Assembly: GCF_030127145.1 (NCBI RefSeq)
Contig: NZ_CP126158.1
Span: 2,542,001-2,606,000, forward strand
DNA: 64,000 nt
DNA from: Halobaculum halobium
GTDB lineage: Archaea; Halobacteriota; Halobacteria; Halobacteriales; Haloferacaceae
Direction: 5' to 3'
The notes beneath the pieces were generated by a model. That model had not been told where the DNA came from and ran no database searches. It saw only the letters and a program-made list of their open reading frames with translations. The position numbers and the translations under genes are program-made. This document shows, in pieces, positions 25,597 through 35,502 of the stretch (position 1 is its first letter; each line of letters opens with the position of its first letter).

Positions 25597-26847
25597 TCAG
25601 ACCGGTTCGGCGAACGCGTACATCGTGTTCTGCCCGGTGATCTCCACGTCGAGAAAGTCGCCGGGGTCGACGCCGCGGTCGTCGGCGCGCTGGACGATCA
25701 CCTGACGGTAGGCGCCGTCGCGGCACTTGACCGAGTCGCCGGTTCCCTCCTCGACGACGAGGACGCGGCGTTCGGTGCCGACCATCGACTCGTACGCCTC
25801 GCCGACGATCTCGCGCTTGGCCGCGCTCATCTCCTTCGAGCGGTCCTTCTTCGTCTGCCCGCCGAGCCCCTTCATGTCGGCCGCCTCGGTGCCGGGGCGC
25901 TTCGAGAACCGGGTGACGTTCACCTTCTCGGGGCGCACCTCCCGCAACAGCGCCATCGACTGCTCGTGGTCGTGGTCGGTCTCGGTGGGGAAGCCGACGA
26001 TGAAGTCCGTCGAGAGCGTCCACTCGTCGAGTCGGTCGTCGAACGTCTCGACGATCTCGAGGAACTCGTCGACCCGGTGTTGCCGGCGCATCTCTTCGAG
26101 CACGTCGTCGCTGCCGGACTGCACGGGGAGGTGGATGAAGTTGTACAGGTTTTCGTTCTCGGCGAACACGTCGGCCAACTCCCCGCGGATGCCGTGGATG
26201 CCGCCGGGGTTGGCCATGCCGACGCGGACGCGGAAGTCGCCCTCGATGTCGCAGATGCGATCGAGCAGTTCGGGGAGCTTCCGCTCGTCCTCGTCCCAGC
26301 CGTAGACGCCGGTGTCCTGCCCGGTGACGCGGATCTCGCTGGCACCGGCGTGGACGAGCGCGCGGGCCTTCTCGACGTTCTCGGCGACGGGCGGGGAGTC
26401 GATGCGCCCGGTCGCGAACTTCGTGATGCAGTACGAACAGTTGCTCATGCAGCCGCGGGCGATGGGGAGGATGCCGACCTGTCCGTCGAGCACGGGGGCG
26501 GTTCCCTCGGTCGGCGTCGGACACTCGCCGTTCATCACGGCGGTGGGCACGTCCTCCCAGTGGAGCACCCGCGCGTCGACGTCGGCCTCGGCGAACTGCT
26601 CGCCCTGCGCGAGCGCCATGCAGCCGGTGACGATGAGGTCGGCGGTCTCGTCGCTCAGCTCTTCGGCGCGGCGCAGCATGTTGCGCTCGGTCTTCTCGAC
26701 GACCGTGCAGGTGTTGAGGATGGCCACGTCCGCCTCGGCGGGTCCGTCCACGGGGCGGTGGCCGCCGTCGCGGAGCCGGCGCTCGATCTCGCGGCTCTCA
26801 CCCCGATTGGACGTGCAGCCGTAGGTCTCGATGTGGTACGTCGCCAT
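25597..26847 (-). CDS. tRNA threonylcarbamoyladenosine (t6A37) methylthiotransferase, MiaB family
   Basis: Radical-SAM enzyme converting t6A37 to ms2t6A in tRNA, archaeal branch near human CDKAL1. 416 residues: N-terminal UPF0004 domain with three cluster cysteines (YGCTSNRGE, NTCTVVEKT, TGCMALAQ), radical-SAM loop GCMSNCSYC (C-x3-C-x2-C), barrel, and C-terminal TRAM domain (ERRVLVVEEGTG ... DFLDVEITGQNTMYAF). Stand-alone gene. Confidence 0.92.
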   Translation of the reverse strand: MATYHIETYGCTSNRGESREIERRLRDGGHRPVDGPAEADVAILNTCTVVEKTERNMLRRAEELSDETADLIVTGCMALAQGEQFAEADVDARVLHWEDVPTAVMNGECPTPTEGTAPVLDGQVGILPIARGCMSNCSYCITKFATGRIDSPPVAENVEKARALVHAGASEIRVTGQDTGVYGWDEDERKLPELLDRICDIEGDFRVRVGMANPGGIHGIRGELADVFAENENLYNFIHLPVQSGSDDVLEEMRRQHRVDEFLEIVETFDDRLDEWTLSTDFIVGFPTETDHDHEQSMALLREVRPEKVNVTRFSKRPGTEAADMKGLGGQTKKDRSKEMSAAKREIVGEAYESMVGTERRVLVVEEGTGDSVKCRDGAYRQVIVQRADDRGVDPGDFLDVEITGQNTMYAFAEPV

Positions 26848-27001
26848 TCGCGTATCCCAATCTTCCCGCGCGCGAGGTTAAGGGGTACGGTCCGGGGTGA
26901 CGAGCGGCGCCGCCTGCGGTGAGTGATCTGGACGCGCGGCGCTGTCCCCACTGGGGATGGGAAACCGATATACGCTGTCCGGCGAAGGATCCGCCGAACC
27001 A

Positions 27002-28188
27002 ATGCCCTCCCGTCGCCGGCTGCTGTCCGGGCTCGCCGCCGCCGGAGCCGCGGGGCTGGCGGGCTGCTCGGGGAACGGTCCGGACGCGACGACCTTCTCT
27101 CCCGGGCGGGACTCGACCACCGAGTGGCCCCTCCCGGCGCGCGGGGCGCGCGCGACGAGCTACGCCCCGGACGCGGTCGCGCCGCGCACGCCGCCGACCG
27201 AGCGCTGGCGCGCGGAGACGGGGCGGGCGGTCGGCCGGACCGTCGTCGCCGACGGGACGGCGTTCGTCCCCGCCGAGGACGGCCTGTACGCGCTCCGCCT
27301 GCGCGACGGCGACGAGCGCTGGCGCGCCCCGATCAGCCCCTACGGCGTCGCCGTCGCCGACGGCGTCGCGTACGCCTCCAGCCGGAATGAGCCGCTTGTG
27401 TACGCGTTCGAGGCCGCTACCGGCGAGGAGCGCTGGCGCGTCGAGACGGCGGCCGACTTCGCGGTCGCGCCGCTTCCCGCCCCCGCGACCGACTCGGTGA
27501 TCGTCGGTGACACCGGGGGCCGGGTCGCGGCGTTGGCGCCGCGAACCGGGGAGTCGCGCTGGACGTTCCGGGCGTTCACCGGCGTCTACTCGCTGGCGGC
27601 CCGCGAGGACCGCATCTACGTCGGGACGACCGGCGGCGAGGCGTACGAGCTGCACGTCGTCGAGACCGAGGCGGGCGAGCCCCGCGGCGTCCCGCTGTGG
27701 CGACGGAAACTTCCCGGCACGGTCCGCGCGCTGACCGCGGCGCCCGCTTCCGTGTACGCGGCCACCTTCGGCGGCGGCGTCCTCCGGCTCGCCACGGGCG
27801 CGGCGGCCGGTCGCACGGAGTGGCACGCAGTCGGCGCGCCGACGGTGACCGACGCGCTCGTCCACGCCGGCGGGCTGCTCGCGGGCGCGGGCTCGGAGGG
27901 GTCTCGGCGTTCGGCGCCGAGGACGGCGGGCAGCGCTGGCGCGTCGCCGTCGATCGCGTCGCCCCGGTGTCGCCCGCCGTCGCCGCGGGAGACACGCTGT
28001 ACGTCGGCGTCGGCGGCGCGCTCCGGGCGTACGCGCTCGGGGGCGGCGTCGGCGTCGGCCCCTACCGGATCGACGTGGAGCGCTGGCGACGGGAACTGCC
28101 CGTCAGAGCCGTCGCCGTCGCCGACGGCGCGCTCGTCGTCGCCTCCGACGACCTCGACGGCTCGTCCGGCGTGGTCGTGCTGGAGTAA
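27002..28188 (+). pseudogene. PQQ-type beta-propeller lipoprotein, frameshifted
   Basis: Start ATG 27002. Tat-plus-lipobox signal SRRRLLSGLAAAGAAGLAGC, so an exported lipoprotein. Repeated blades of the type ERWRAETG, DGLYALRLRDGDERWR and VYAFEAATGEERWRVET mark a PQQ-like beta propeller resembling BamB. The frame breaks at the GGGG run 27898-27901: after GAGSEG it shifts, and the next frame continues with GVSAFGAEDGGQRWRV to the stop at 28188. Restoring one G gives one intact protein of about 395 residues. Either a recent frameshift or a missed base. Confidence 0.85.
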
Positions 28189-28234
28189 GTACCCCACGCC
28201 CGGATTTGTGAGTTCCACCCACGGTCGGCGCCGT

Positions 28235-28930
28235 TCAGGCGTCCGGGTGGCCGGCGACGATGGCCGCGCCGGAGGATGCCCCGATTCGGACGGCGCCCGC
28301 CTCCAGCATCGCGATCGCTTCCTCGTAGCTGCCGACGCCGCCGCTGGCTTTCACCGGGAGGTACTCGCTCATCAGCTCCACGTCCGGGACGGTCGCGCCG
28401 CCGTCGGCGAAGCCGGTCGACGTCTTCACCATCGCGGCGTCGGCGTCGCGGGCGGCGTCGCACGCGCGGCGCTTCTCGTCGTCCGAGAGCAGCGCCGTCT
28501 CGATGATGACTTTCACGGGGACGGGGACGGCGGCGACGACCTCGGCGACCTCCTCGTGAACCGCGTCGTCGTCGCCCGCGCGCAAGCGCCCGACGTTGAT
28601 CACGAGGTCGAGTTCGTCGGCGCCCTCGCGCCAGGCGTCTTCCGCCTCCGCCCGTTTGGCCGCCGGGGTGTGCTGCCCGTGCGGGAAGCCGATCACCGTC
28701 GCGAGCGTCACCTCCGGCGCGCGCTCGCTGGCCTCGGCGACGTAACACGGCGGAATGCAGGCGTTCATGTCGTGCTCGTCGGCCTCGTCGAGGACGCGGG
28801 CGACGTCCTCAAGCGTCGTCTCCGGTCCGAGTATCGTGTGGTCGATGGTCGCGGCGAACTCGTCGAGCGAGAGCGACGCGGGGTCGGCGAAGGCGTGCGC
28901 GTCGAACGCGTCGGACGCGTCGTCGGTCAT
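28235..28930 (-). CDS. deoC: Deoxyribose-phosphate aldolase
   Basis: Cleaves 2-deoxyribose 5-phosphate to glyceraldehyde 3-phosphate and acetaldehyde; TIM barrel, cytosolic. 231 residues. Schiff-base Lys in MVKTSTGFA (near 170), second active-site Lys in [14 protein letters not shown] (near 195), and [15 protein letters not shown] with the conserved Asp. Complete; single gene. Confidence 0.93.
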   Translation of the reverse strand: MTDDASDAFDAHAFADPASLSLDEFAATIDHTILGPETTLEDVARVLDEADEHDMNACIPPCYVAEASERAPEVTLATVIGFPHGQHTPAAKRAEAEDAWREGADELDLVINVGRLRAGDDDAVHEEVAEVVAAVPVPVKVIIETALLSDDEKRRACDAARDADAAMVKTSTGFADGGATVPDVELMSEYLPVKASGGVGSYEEAIAMLEAGAVRIGASSGAAIVAGHPDA

Positions 28931-28988
28931 ACCGGCGACTCGTGTGCTGCCCCGGAAAAGCTACCGAGTGTCTTCCGGGTGTCGCCGC

Positions 28989-29162
28989 TCACGATTCGGC
29001 TGCCGCGAGCACGCGGTACGTCACGACCGCGGCGACCGCCGAGGCGACGACGCCGAGGGCGAGGGGAGCGACGCCAGTCGGGTCGGGCGCAACCCCGAAC
29101 GACAACGCGAGCGTCACGGGCGTCACGGCGAGCGAGAGAAGGGCACGGACGAGCGGGTGCAC
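28989..29162 (-). CDS. Small two-helix membrane protein
   Basis: 57 residues from the GTG at 29162 (MHPLVRALL); a GTG at 29210 would add 16 basic residues. Two hydrophobic segments: LLSLAVTPVTLALSFGVA and VAPLALGVVASAVAAVVTY. Unknown function. Divergent from the DUF63 gene. Confidence 0.55.
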   Translation of the reverse strand: MHPLVRALLSLAVTPVTLALSFGVAPDPTGVAPLALGVVASAVAAVVTYRVLAAAES

Positions 29163-29263
29163 GGGTCCACCGCGACGACCGCGTCGGCTAACGGTTTCGA
29201 TCCCGGACACCCCGGTGCGACGATTTCCCCAACGCTTTCACTCGCCGGCGCGCGCCCATCGGC

Positions 29264-30120
29264 ATGGAGGCTCTCGTCTTCGTGCGGCCGGCGCTGTTCC
29301 CGGGGCCGCCGCTCGTGCTCCCGGCCGGCTTCGGGCTACCGCCGCTGCCGTATCTGGCGGCGCTTGTCGCCGGACTCGCGGCTGTCGGGCTGACGCTGCG
29401 CCGACGTGACCCCGACTTCGGCGGCCGCCACGTGCTCGCGCTGGTGCCGTGGATGTGCGTCGGCGCCGCCGGTCACGTTCTGTACGCCCTGGGCGCGCTG
29501 CCCGACGCCGCCGCGCCGCTGTTCGGCACGCCGAGCGCGTACCTCACGACCGCGGTCGTCGCGGGGGCGTCTGGGTCGCCGCGCGTTCCGTCGCCCGCGA
29601 CGACGCCCTCGCGCTCGGCGTCGCCGGCGCGCTCGCGCTGGTCCCCTTCCTCGGCGGAGTCGCCCGATACGGGATCGCGAACGGGACGCTCTCGCCCGGC
29701 CTGCCGGCTGCGGGGCTGGTCGCCGGCGCCGCCCTCGGCGTCGCCGTCGGCGCGATCCTGTACCGCGTGCGCGACGGCGCCGCGGTCGCCGGACGCGCGG
29801 GGCTGCTCGCGGTCGCTGCCCACGGCGTCGACGGGGTGACGACCGCCGTCGGGATCGACCTGCTCGGCTTCGGCGAGCGCACGCCCGCCTCGCGGCTGAT
29901 CATCGAGTTCGCGGCCGGACTGCCCACCGCCGAACTGCTCGGCGCGGGCTGGCTGTTCGTCCTCGTGAAGCTCGCGGTCGCCTGCGTCGTCGTCCTCGCG
30001 CTCGCGCCGACGGTGCGCGAGGAACCCCGCTACGGTCACGCGCTGCTGGCGCTCGTGACCGCCGTCGGGCTCGGCCCCGGCGTCCACAACGCGCTGTTGT
30101 TCGCGGTGGAAGTCGCGTAG
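29264..30120 (+). pseudogene. DUF63-family membrane protein, frameshifted
   Basis: Archaeal integral membrane family of unknown function with about seven helices. Starts at ATG 29264 (MEALVFVRPALFPG). The second half carries the family hallmark HGVDGVTTAVGIDLLGFGERTP and LVKLAVACVVVLAL. The frames change at the GGGGG run 29563-29567: frame one ends its sensible part at AYLTTAVVAG and the other continues GVWVAARSVARDDALAL. One added G restores about 285 residues. Same kind of lesion as its neighbours. Confidence 0.83.
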
Positions 30121-30154
30121 AACCGGGACCGCGCGGGCGGTCGGATCCCGGCGG

Positions 30155-31017
30155 CTACTCCGCGGTCGCGACGCTCGTTTGCATTCCCTCGGAGTTGTAC
30201 GCCGACCCGGCGCCCGACTCGTCGAGCACGATGACGCCGGCGGCGGAGCCGGTCAGTTCCCCGAACTCCTCGATCGCGCGGTCGGCCGCCGCCTGGGCGT
30301 CGAGCCCGTTCTCGAGGTGGCGCACCGCCCGTCGCGTCAGGGTCGCCTTCGCGATGTCCTCGCCGGCGCCGGTGGCGCTGGCGCCCCGGCGGGCGCACAG
30401 AAGAAGCCCGAGCCGATCTGGGGCACGTCGCCGACGCGGCCCGCGAGCGCGAACCGCCGGCCGCCGGTCGAGGTGCAGGCGGCGAAGGCGTCCGTCGTCG
30501 GGTCGTGGGCGACCGCGCCGACCGTGTCGTGGCCGCCGAACCGCTCGTCGAGCCAGCCGAGGTGCGCCGTCGGTCCGGCGTCGGGTTCGGGCGGGTCGGC
30601 GGCCTCGTACTCCTCGCGCTCGTCGTCGGTGAGGAGGTCGCGCTCGACATCGATCCCGAAGTCGTCGGCCAGGTCGACCGCGTGGACGCCCGAGACAGCC
30701 ACGTGGGGCGTCTCCTCCATGACGACGCGCGCGACCGCGGCGGCGTCGGCGACGCCCGGCATCGACGCGACCGCGCCGGCGTCGCGCTCCTCGGTCATGA
30801 TCCCCGCGTCGGTGCGGACGATCCCGTCCGACTGGACCGCGCCGCCGTAGCCGGCGTTGAACCGGGGCGACTCCTCGAGCACCTCGACGGCGGCGACGAC
30901 GGCGTCGACGGCGGTCGACTCGCCGGCCCCCGCCCCCGCGGCCTCGTCGAGGACCGCCTGTCTGGGCTCCGGTTCCTCGGGGACGCCGCCCGCGCCGCCG
31001 TGACAGATCACTCGCAT
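30155..31017 (-). pseudogene. Isoaspartyl peptidase / L-asparaginase (Ntn hydrolase), frameshifted
   Basis: Threonine-type Ntn hydrolase splitting isoaspartyl peptides or asparagine. N-terminal CHGGAGG, then SPRFNAGYGGAVQSDG and the self-cleavage and nucleophile site HDTVGAVAHD. After IGSGFFCAPAG the frame breaks at the CCCC run 30384-30387 (GGGG in coding sense). The next frame continues with GASATGAGEDIAKATLTRRAV to the stop. One extra G would give about 287 residues. Either a recent frameshift or a missed base. Confidence 0.85.
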
Positions 31018-31079
31018 GGCTCACTCGGCGGCGGCGGCGGGCATCAATCCACGGGAAGCGGCCGGCGAGTCGGCCCCGT

Positions 31080-31952
31080 TCAGTCGTCGGCCGGGTCGGC
31101 CCCGTCGCCCGTCACGCCGGTGTCGCCGTCAGTGCCAGTCTCGGTGTCGGCGTCGACGCCGGCGTCAACCTCCGCGCGGCTCAGGTGCCCGGCGACCGCG
31201 AGGTAGTCGCGGACGAACACCGCAAGCGAGGGGACGACGACCACGCCCGCGAGCACCGCGACCACGAACGGCGGGAGCACGGGCGCGAGCGCGACGGCGA
31301 TGAACGCCATCTGGACCCCCGCGAGCGGTCGTCGAACGCGGCTGTCTGGGAGATCGAACACGGGGAGTCCGCGGCGGTGACGCCGCCAGCGACCCAGTTT
31401 GAACAGGTAGCGCGCGGCCGACAGCGTGAGGTACCAGACCGGCAGGCGCCCCCACGCCACCCCGACCAGCGGCGCGACGAGGAACCCGAGCGTGTCGATC
31501 CCCATGTCCAGTTTCGCCCCAAGAACCGTCGGGCGGCCGAAACGGCGCGCGAGCGCGCCGTCGACGGCGTCCATCGCCGCCCCTATCCCGTACAACAGCG
31601 CCGGCGCCCACGCCCACGCCCCCGCGAGCGGTCCGGTCAGGACGAACCCCGCGACGCCGGCGTACAGGAGCCCTCGGCCGAGCGTCACGGCGTTGGCGAC
31701 GCCGATGCCGGCGGCGACTGCGCCGGGGTCGCCGGGCGGGTGGTTCAGTCCCGTCCGACGGGCGAGAAACACGCTCTCCCAGGCGACGACGACCGCCACA
31801 GGGAGCAGCCACGCCCCGGCGGCTTCGGGGCCGACGCCGGCGGTCACCGCGCCCGCGCCGACCGCGACCGCGGCGATCGCCGCCGCGGCGACGGCGACGG
31901 TGACCGGCGCGAGGACCACCGCTCGACCGTCGTCACGGGCTGGTCCCCTCAT
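31080..31952 (-). CDS. CDP-alcohol phosphatidyltransferase family membrane protein
   Basis: 290 residues, about seven hydrophobic helices. Full signature D-x2-D-G-x2-A-R-x8-G-x3-D-x3-D, seen as MDAVDGALARRFGRP... GAKLDMGID (about 130-153). These enzymes swap CMP for an alcohol to make phospholipids. The alcohol substrate cannot be told. The start ATG overlaps the stop of the upstream fusion gene by four bases (ATGA), so they form one transcript. Acidic tail of about 25 residues. Confidence 0.88.
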   Translation of the reverse strand: MRGPARDDGRAVVLAPVTVAVAAAAIAAVAVGAGAVTAGVGPEAAGAWLLPVAVVVAWESVFLARRTGLNHPPGDPGAVAAGIGVANAVTLGRGLLYAGVAGFVLTGPLAGAWAWAPALLYGIGAAMDAVDGALARRFGRPTVLGAKLDMGIDTLGFLVAPLVGVAWGRLPVWYLTLSAARYLFKLGRWRRHRRGLPVFDLPDSRVRRPLAGVQMAFIAVALAPVLPPFVVAVLAGVVVVPSLAVFVRDYLAVAGHLSRAEVDAGVDADTETGTDGDTGVTGDGADPADD

Positions 31953-34000
31953 CGCTCAAACTCCGGATCGGCGAGTCCGTCCAGGCGAGCGCGCTGGTCG
32001 GCAGTCAGTTCGAGGCGCGCGGCCGCGAGGTTCGAGACGACGTGCTCGCGGTCGGTGCTGGCGGGGATCGGGACGACGCCGGCAGCGACGTCCCACGCGA
32101 GGATCACCTCGGCGGGCGTCGCGTCCGCCTCCGCTGCAACCGCGGTCACGACGGGGTCGTCGAGCAGCCCCGGCGCCGACAGCGGCGAGTGGGCGATCAT
32201 CCGAATTCCCCGCTCGTGACACCACGAGACGAGGTCCTGTTTCGGGGTGTACGGGTGGCGCTCCACCTGCACCAGCGCGGGTTCGATCCCCGTCTCGGCG
32301 ACCAGCCTGCGGAGCCGGTCGAGGCCGACGTTGCAGATCCCGATCGTTCGGGTCAGCCCCGCCTCCCGCAGGGCGGCGAGATCGCGCCACGTGTCGGCGA
32401 GGTCGCGGTCGGCGGTCGCGCGCTCCCCGTCCTCGTCCGTCGGGAACGTCACCGCCTCCTGCTCGTCGACCGGACGGTCGGCGAGCCGGCGGAGCGGCCC
32501 CTGATACGCCCACGCGTCGGGCCAGTGGAGCGCGTAGCAGTCGAACGCGTCGACGCCGAGCTCCGCCAGCGATCCCTCGCACGCCTCCCGGAGGTGGCCG
32601 TGGTTCGTGTTCCACGCTTTCCCGAGCAGGAACAGCCCCTCGCGGCCGGGGGTCCCCGGTGCCGCGAGCAGGTCGCCGATGCGCGACTCGTTGCCGTACA
32701 GCTCCGCCGAGTCGAGCAGCCGATAGCCGGCATCGAGCGCGATCGCGACCGAGTCGGTCCGGTCGACGTACGTCCCGTCCCGGTAGCGCGAACAGCCGAA
32801 GCCGACCGGCGGGAGCCGGAGTGCGGTGCCGTCGGTGAGCTCGGACGCCGGCGGGCGGACCGTCGGAGCTGACACCTGGCCGACGCCGGCCGTGAGCCCG
32901 CGAGCGTCGACGCCGGCGGGCGTCCGGCCAGCGTCGGGCCCGTCCACCGTGCGTCCGGTTCCATCCGGGTCGGTCGCCTCCGCCTCGATCGCGGCGCAGA
33001 CGGCAACGACGTGGGCCGCGCGCCGCGCCGACGACCGGGGGCGGTCGCCGCGACCGATCGCTCGGGCGAGTCGTTCAGGGCCGTCGAGGTGCGAGCGCTC
33101 GCGTCGCGGCCGCGGATGTGGCGCGGACACCGACTCGCGGTCGCCGCCGCGGACCCGGACTGCGTCGCGGTCGGCGGCCATCGCCCCGGCGTCCGCGAGG
33201 TAGAGCGTCCCGTCGTCGCCGTGGCACTCCAGCGAGTAGAACTCCCGGCTGCGGTGGTCGGCGTACAGGCTCGCGCGGAGGGAGACGACCGGGCCGTCGG
33301 CGAACTCCACGGTCGCTTCGACGTGTGCGGGCGCCTCCGGGCGACGCTCCTCGCGTTCGGGCCAGACGTCGACGGCGTCCGCCGAGCGCACCCGCGCGAC
33401 GGAGCCGAACCAGTCGACGAGGACCGACAGCGGGTACACCGCACCGTCGAACAGCGGGCCGACCGAGAGGAATGAGTCGGGTCGCTCGTGCCACTGGGTC
33501 ACGCGGCCGACGTGGGCCGTCGCGTACGCGAGCCCCACGTCGCCGATGCGACCGTCCGACAGGAGCGTCCGCGCGTGGCGCTGGGCGTCGCACTCGGGGG
33601 CGATCGGCGCGCAGCCGAGCGCGAGACCGCGGTCGCGAGCGAGTCCGAGGAGGTCGCCGGCCTCCGCCGGATCGAGGGCGAGCGGTTTCTCCGAGAAGAC
33701 GTGCCGGCCCGCCTCGAGGCACGTCTGCGTCACCGCAGCGTGCGCCGCGTGACTGGTGAGGTTGACGACGAGCGGGGCGTCCTCGGCGGCCAGCATCGCG
33801 TCGAGGTCGGCGTAGACGGCTGGACGGCCGGCGATCGACCCGGAACCGCCGCAGTCGTTCGAATCAGCCACCGTCCGCGCGAGCGACGCGGCGCGGTCGC
33901 GATCGAGGTCGCAGACGGCCGCGAGCGACAGCGACGACCCGTCGAGGTCGGTCGTGTACTGGCGAGCGACCGCGCCGGCGCCGACGAGCAGACAGTCCAC
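31949..34000 (-). CDS. Gfo/Idh/MocA oxidoreductase - aldo/keto reductase fusion
   Basis: 683 residues in one frame. Residues 1 to about 330: Gfo/Idh/MocA dehydrogenase, with Rossmann start LLVGAGAVARQY, AVCDLDRDRAASLAR, the FSEKPLALDP motif (EKP) and a beta-sheet domain. From about 395: aldo/keto reductase with PPVGFGCSRYRDG, catalytic Asp and Tyr in LLDSAELYGNE, Lys in LLGKAWNTNHG, His in YALHWPDAWA, and the cofactor end IPASTDREHV. A Gly/Asp/Arg-rich linker joins them. Two NAD(P)-dependent activities on one chain suggest consecutive sugar or polyol redox steps; inference. Overlaps the lipid transferase gene downstream. Confidence 0.87.
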   Translation of the reverse strand: MDCLLVGAGAVARQYTTDLDGSSLSLAAVCDLDRDRAASLARTVADSNDCGGSGSIAGRPAVYADLDAMLAAEDAPLVVNLTSHAAHAAVTQTCLEAGRHVFSEKPLALDPAEAGDLLGLARDRGLALGCAPIAPECDAQRHARTLLSDGRIGDVGLAYATAHVGRVTQWHERPDSFLSVGPLFDGAVYPLSVLVDWFGSVARVRSADAVDVWPEREERRPEAPAHVEATVEFADGPVVSLRASLYADHRSREFYSLECHGDDGTLYLADAGAMAADRDAVRVRGGDRESVSAPHPRPRRERSHLDGPERLARAIGRGDRPRSSARRAAHVVAVCAAIEAEATDPDGTGRTVDGPDAGRTPAGVDARGLTAGVGQVSAPTVRPPASELTDGTALRLPPVGFGCSRYRDGTYVDRTDSVAIALDAGYRLLDSAELYGNESRIGDLLAAPGTPGREGLFLLGKAWNTNHGHLREACEGSLAELGVDAFDCYALHWPDAWAYQGPLRRLADRPVDEQEAVTFPTDEDGERATADRDLADTWRDLAALREAGLTRTIGICNVGLDRLRRLVAETGIEPALVQVERHPYTPKQDLVSWCHERGIRMIAHSPLSAPGLLDDPVVTAVAAEADATPAEVILAWDVAAGVVPIPASTDREHVVSNLAAARLELTADQRARLDGLADPEFER

Positions 34001-34117
34001 GGCCGGGCTACGGGACGGCCGACCAAATAACCGGAGGGCGGTTGCGTCGCCGGATCGTCCGCGGGAGACGGAGAACGGCAGGCTTTTTCGCTCGCCGTCG
34101 GAAGCCGCTTGTAGCCT

Positions 34118-35380
34118 ATGAGCTACGACATCGCCGAACGCCCCGAGGAGGGCGAGGTCATCACTCTCGCCGACGAGGAGACGGGCGAACTAGACGTTCC
34201 CGAGAATCCCATCATCCCGATCATCCACGGCGACGGCATCGGCACCGACGTGGGCCCCGCGGCCCAGAAGGTACTGGACGCGGCCGCCGAGGCGACCGGC
34301 CGATCCATCGCCTGGATGCGCGTATACGCCGGCGAGTCCGCCCGCGAGAAGTACGACGAGAACCTGCCCGACGAGACCGTCGAGGCGTTCCGCGAGTTCC
34401 GCGTCGGCATCAAGGGACCGCTGACGACGCCCGTCGGATCCGGCTTCCGATCGCTCAACGTCGCGCTGCGCAAGACGCTCGACCTGTACGCGAACGTCCG
34501 GCCGACGTACCACCTCGACGGCGTCCCCTCGCCGGTCAAGAACCCCGAGAAGATGGACATGATCACGTTCCGGGAGAACACCGAGGACGTGTACGCCGGC
34601 ATCGAGTGGGAGGCCGGCACCGACGAGGTCGAGCAGGTCCGCGAGTTCGTCGAGGAGGACATGGGCTTCGACTCGACCATCCACGACGGTCCCGTCGGGA
34701 TCGGCGTCAAGCCAATCACCGAGTTCGGCTCCAAGCGCCTCATTCGCGAGGCTATCGACTACGCGGTCAAGAACGACCGCGACTCGGTCACGCTCGTCCA
34801 CAAGGGGAACATCATGAAGTTCACCGAGGCCGCCTTCCGCGACTGGGGCTACGAGGTCGCAGAGGAGGAGTACGGCGAGGACGTGATCACCGAGGACGAA
34901 CTGTGGGACGAGCACGACGGCGAGCAGCCCGAGGGCACGGTCGTCGTCAACGACCGCATCGCCGACAACATGCTCCAGCAGCTCCTCACGCGGACGGACG
35001 AGTACGAGGTCATCGCGACGATGAACCTCAACGGCGACTACATGTCCGACGCCGCAGGCGCCCAGATCGGCGGCCTCGGCATCGCGCCGGGCGTCAACTA
35101 CGGTGAGGGGAAGGCGCTGGCAGAGCCCGTCCACGGCTCCGCGCCCAAGTACGCCGGCCAGGACAAGGTGAACCCGACCGCGATGATCCTGTCGGGCCGC
35201 GAGATGCTCGACTACCTCGGCTGGAACGACGCCGCGGACCTCGTCCGCGACGCCGTCGAGCAGCAGATCAGCGAGGGTCGCGTCACCTACGACCTCGAGC
35301 GGCAGCGCGAGGGCGCCACGAAGCTCGCCACCTCCGAGTTCGCCGACGAGGTCGTCGAGCGCATCCACGACCTCGCGTAA
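34118..35380 (+). CDS. icd: Isocitrate dehydrogenase (NADP+)
   Basis: Citric-acid-cycle enzyme making 2-oxoglutarate, 420 residues as usual. Substrate loop PVGSGFRSLNVALRKTLDLY with the phosphorylatable-type Ser, EDVYAGIEWEAG, catalytic Lys and Asp regions VHKGNIMKFTE and TMNLNGDYMSDAAGAQIGGLG, and C-terminal HGSAPKYAGQDKVNPTAMI. A T-rich box (cttttt, 34082-34088) lies about 30 bases before the ATG, so the message is likely leaderless. Confidence 0.96.
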   Translation: MSYDIAERPEEGEVITLADEETGELDVPENPIIPIIHGDGIGTDVGPAAQKVLDAAAEATGRSIAWMRVYAGESAREKYDENLPDETVEAFREFRVGIKGPLTTPVGSGFRSLNVALRKTLDLYANVRPTYHLDGVPSPVKNPEKMDMITFRENTEDVYAGIEWEAGTDEVEQVREFVEEDMGFDSTIHDGPVGIGVKPITEFGSKRLIREAIDYAVKNDRDSVTLVHKGNIMKFTEAAFRDWGYEVAEEEYGEDVITEDELWDEHDGEQPEGTVVVNDRIADNMLQQLLTRTDEYEVIATMNLNGDYMSDAAGAQIGGLGIAPGVNYGEGKALAEPVHGSAPKYAGQDKVNPTAMILSGREMLDYLGWNDAADLVRDAVEQQISEGRVTYDLERQREGATKLATSEFADEVVERIHDLA

Positions 35381-35502
35381 TCGACGACCGTCGCGGATCG
35401 CCGGGGCCCTCTCCGGGCGAAATCGCGGTGTCCCCGTCTCTCTCACGCGAGCAGCGCACGAACGCGCTCCCGTTTTTCACGCCTCGCCACGTACGAGTAG
35501 AC

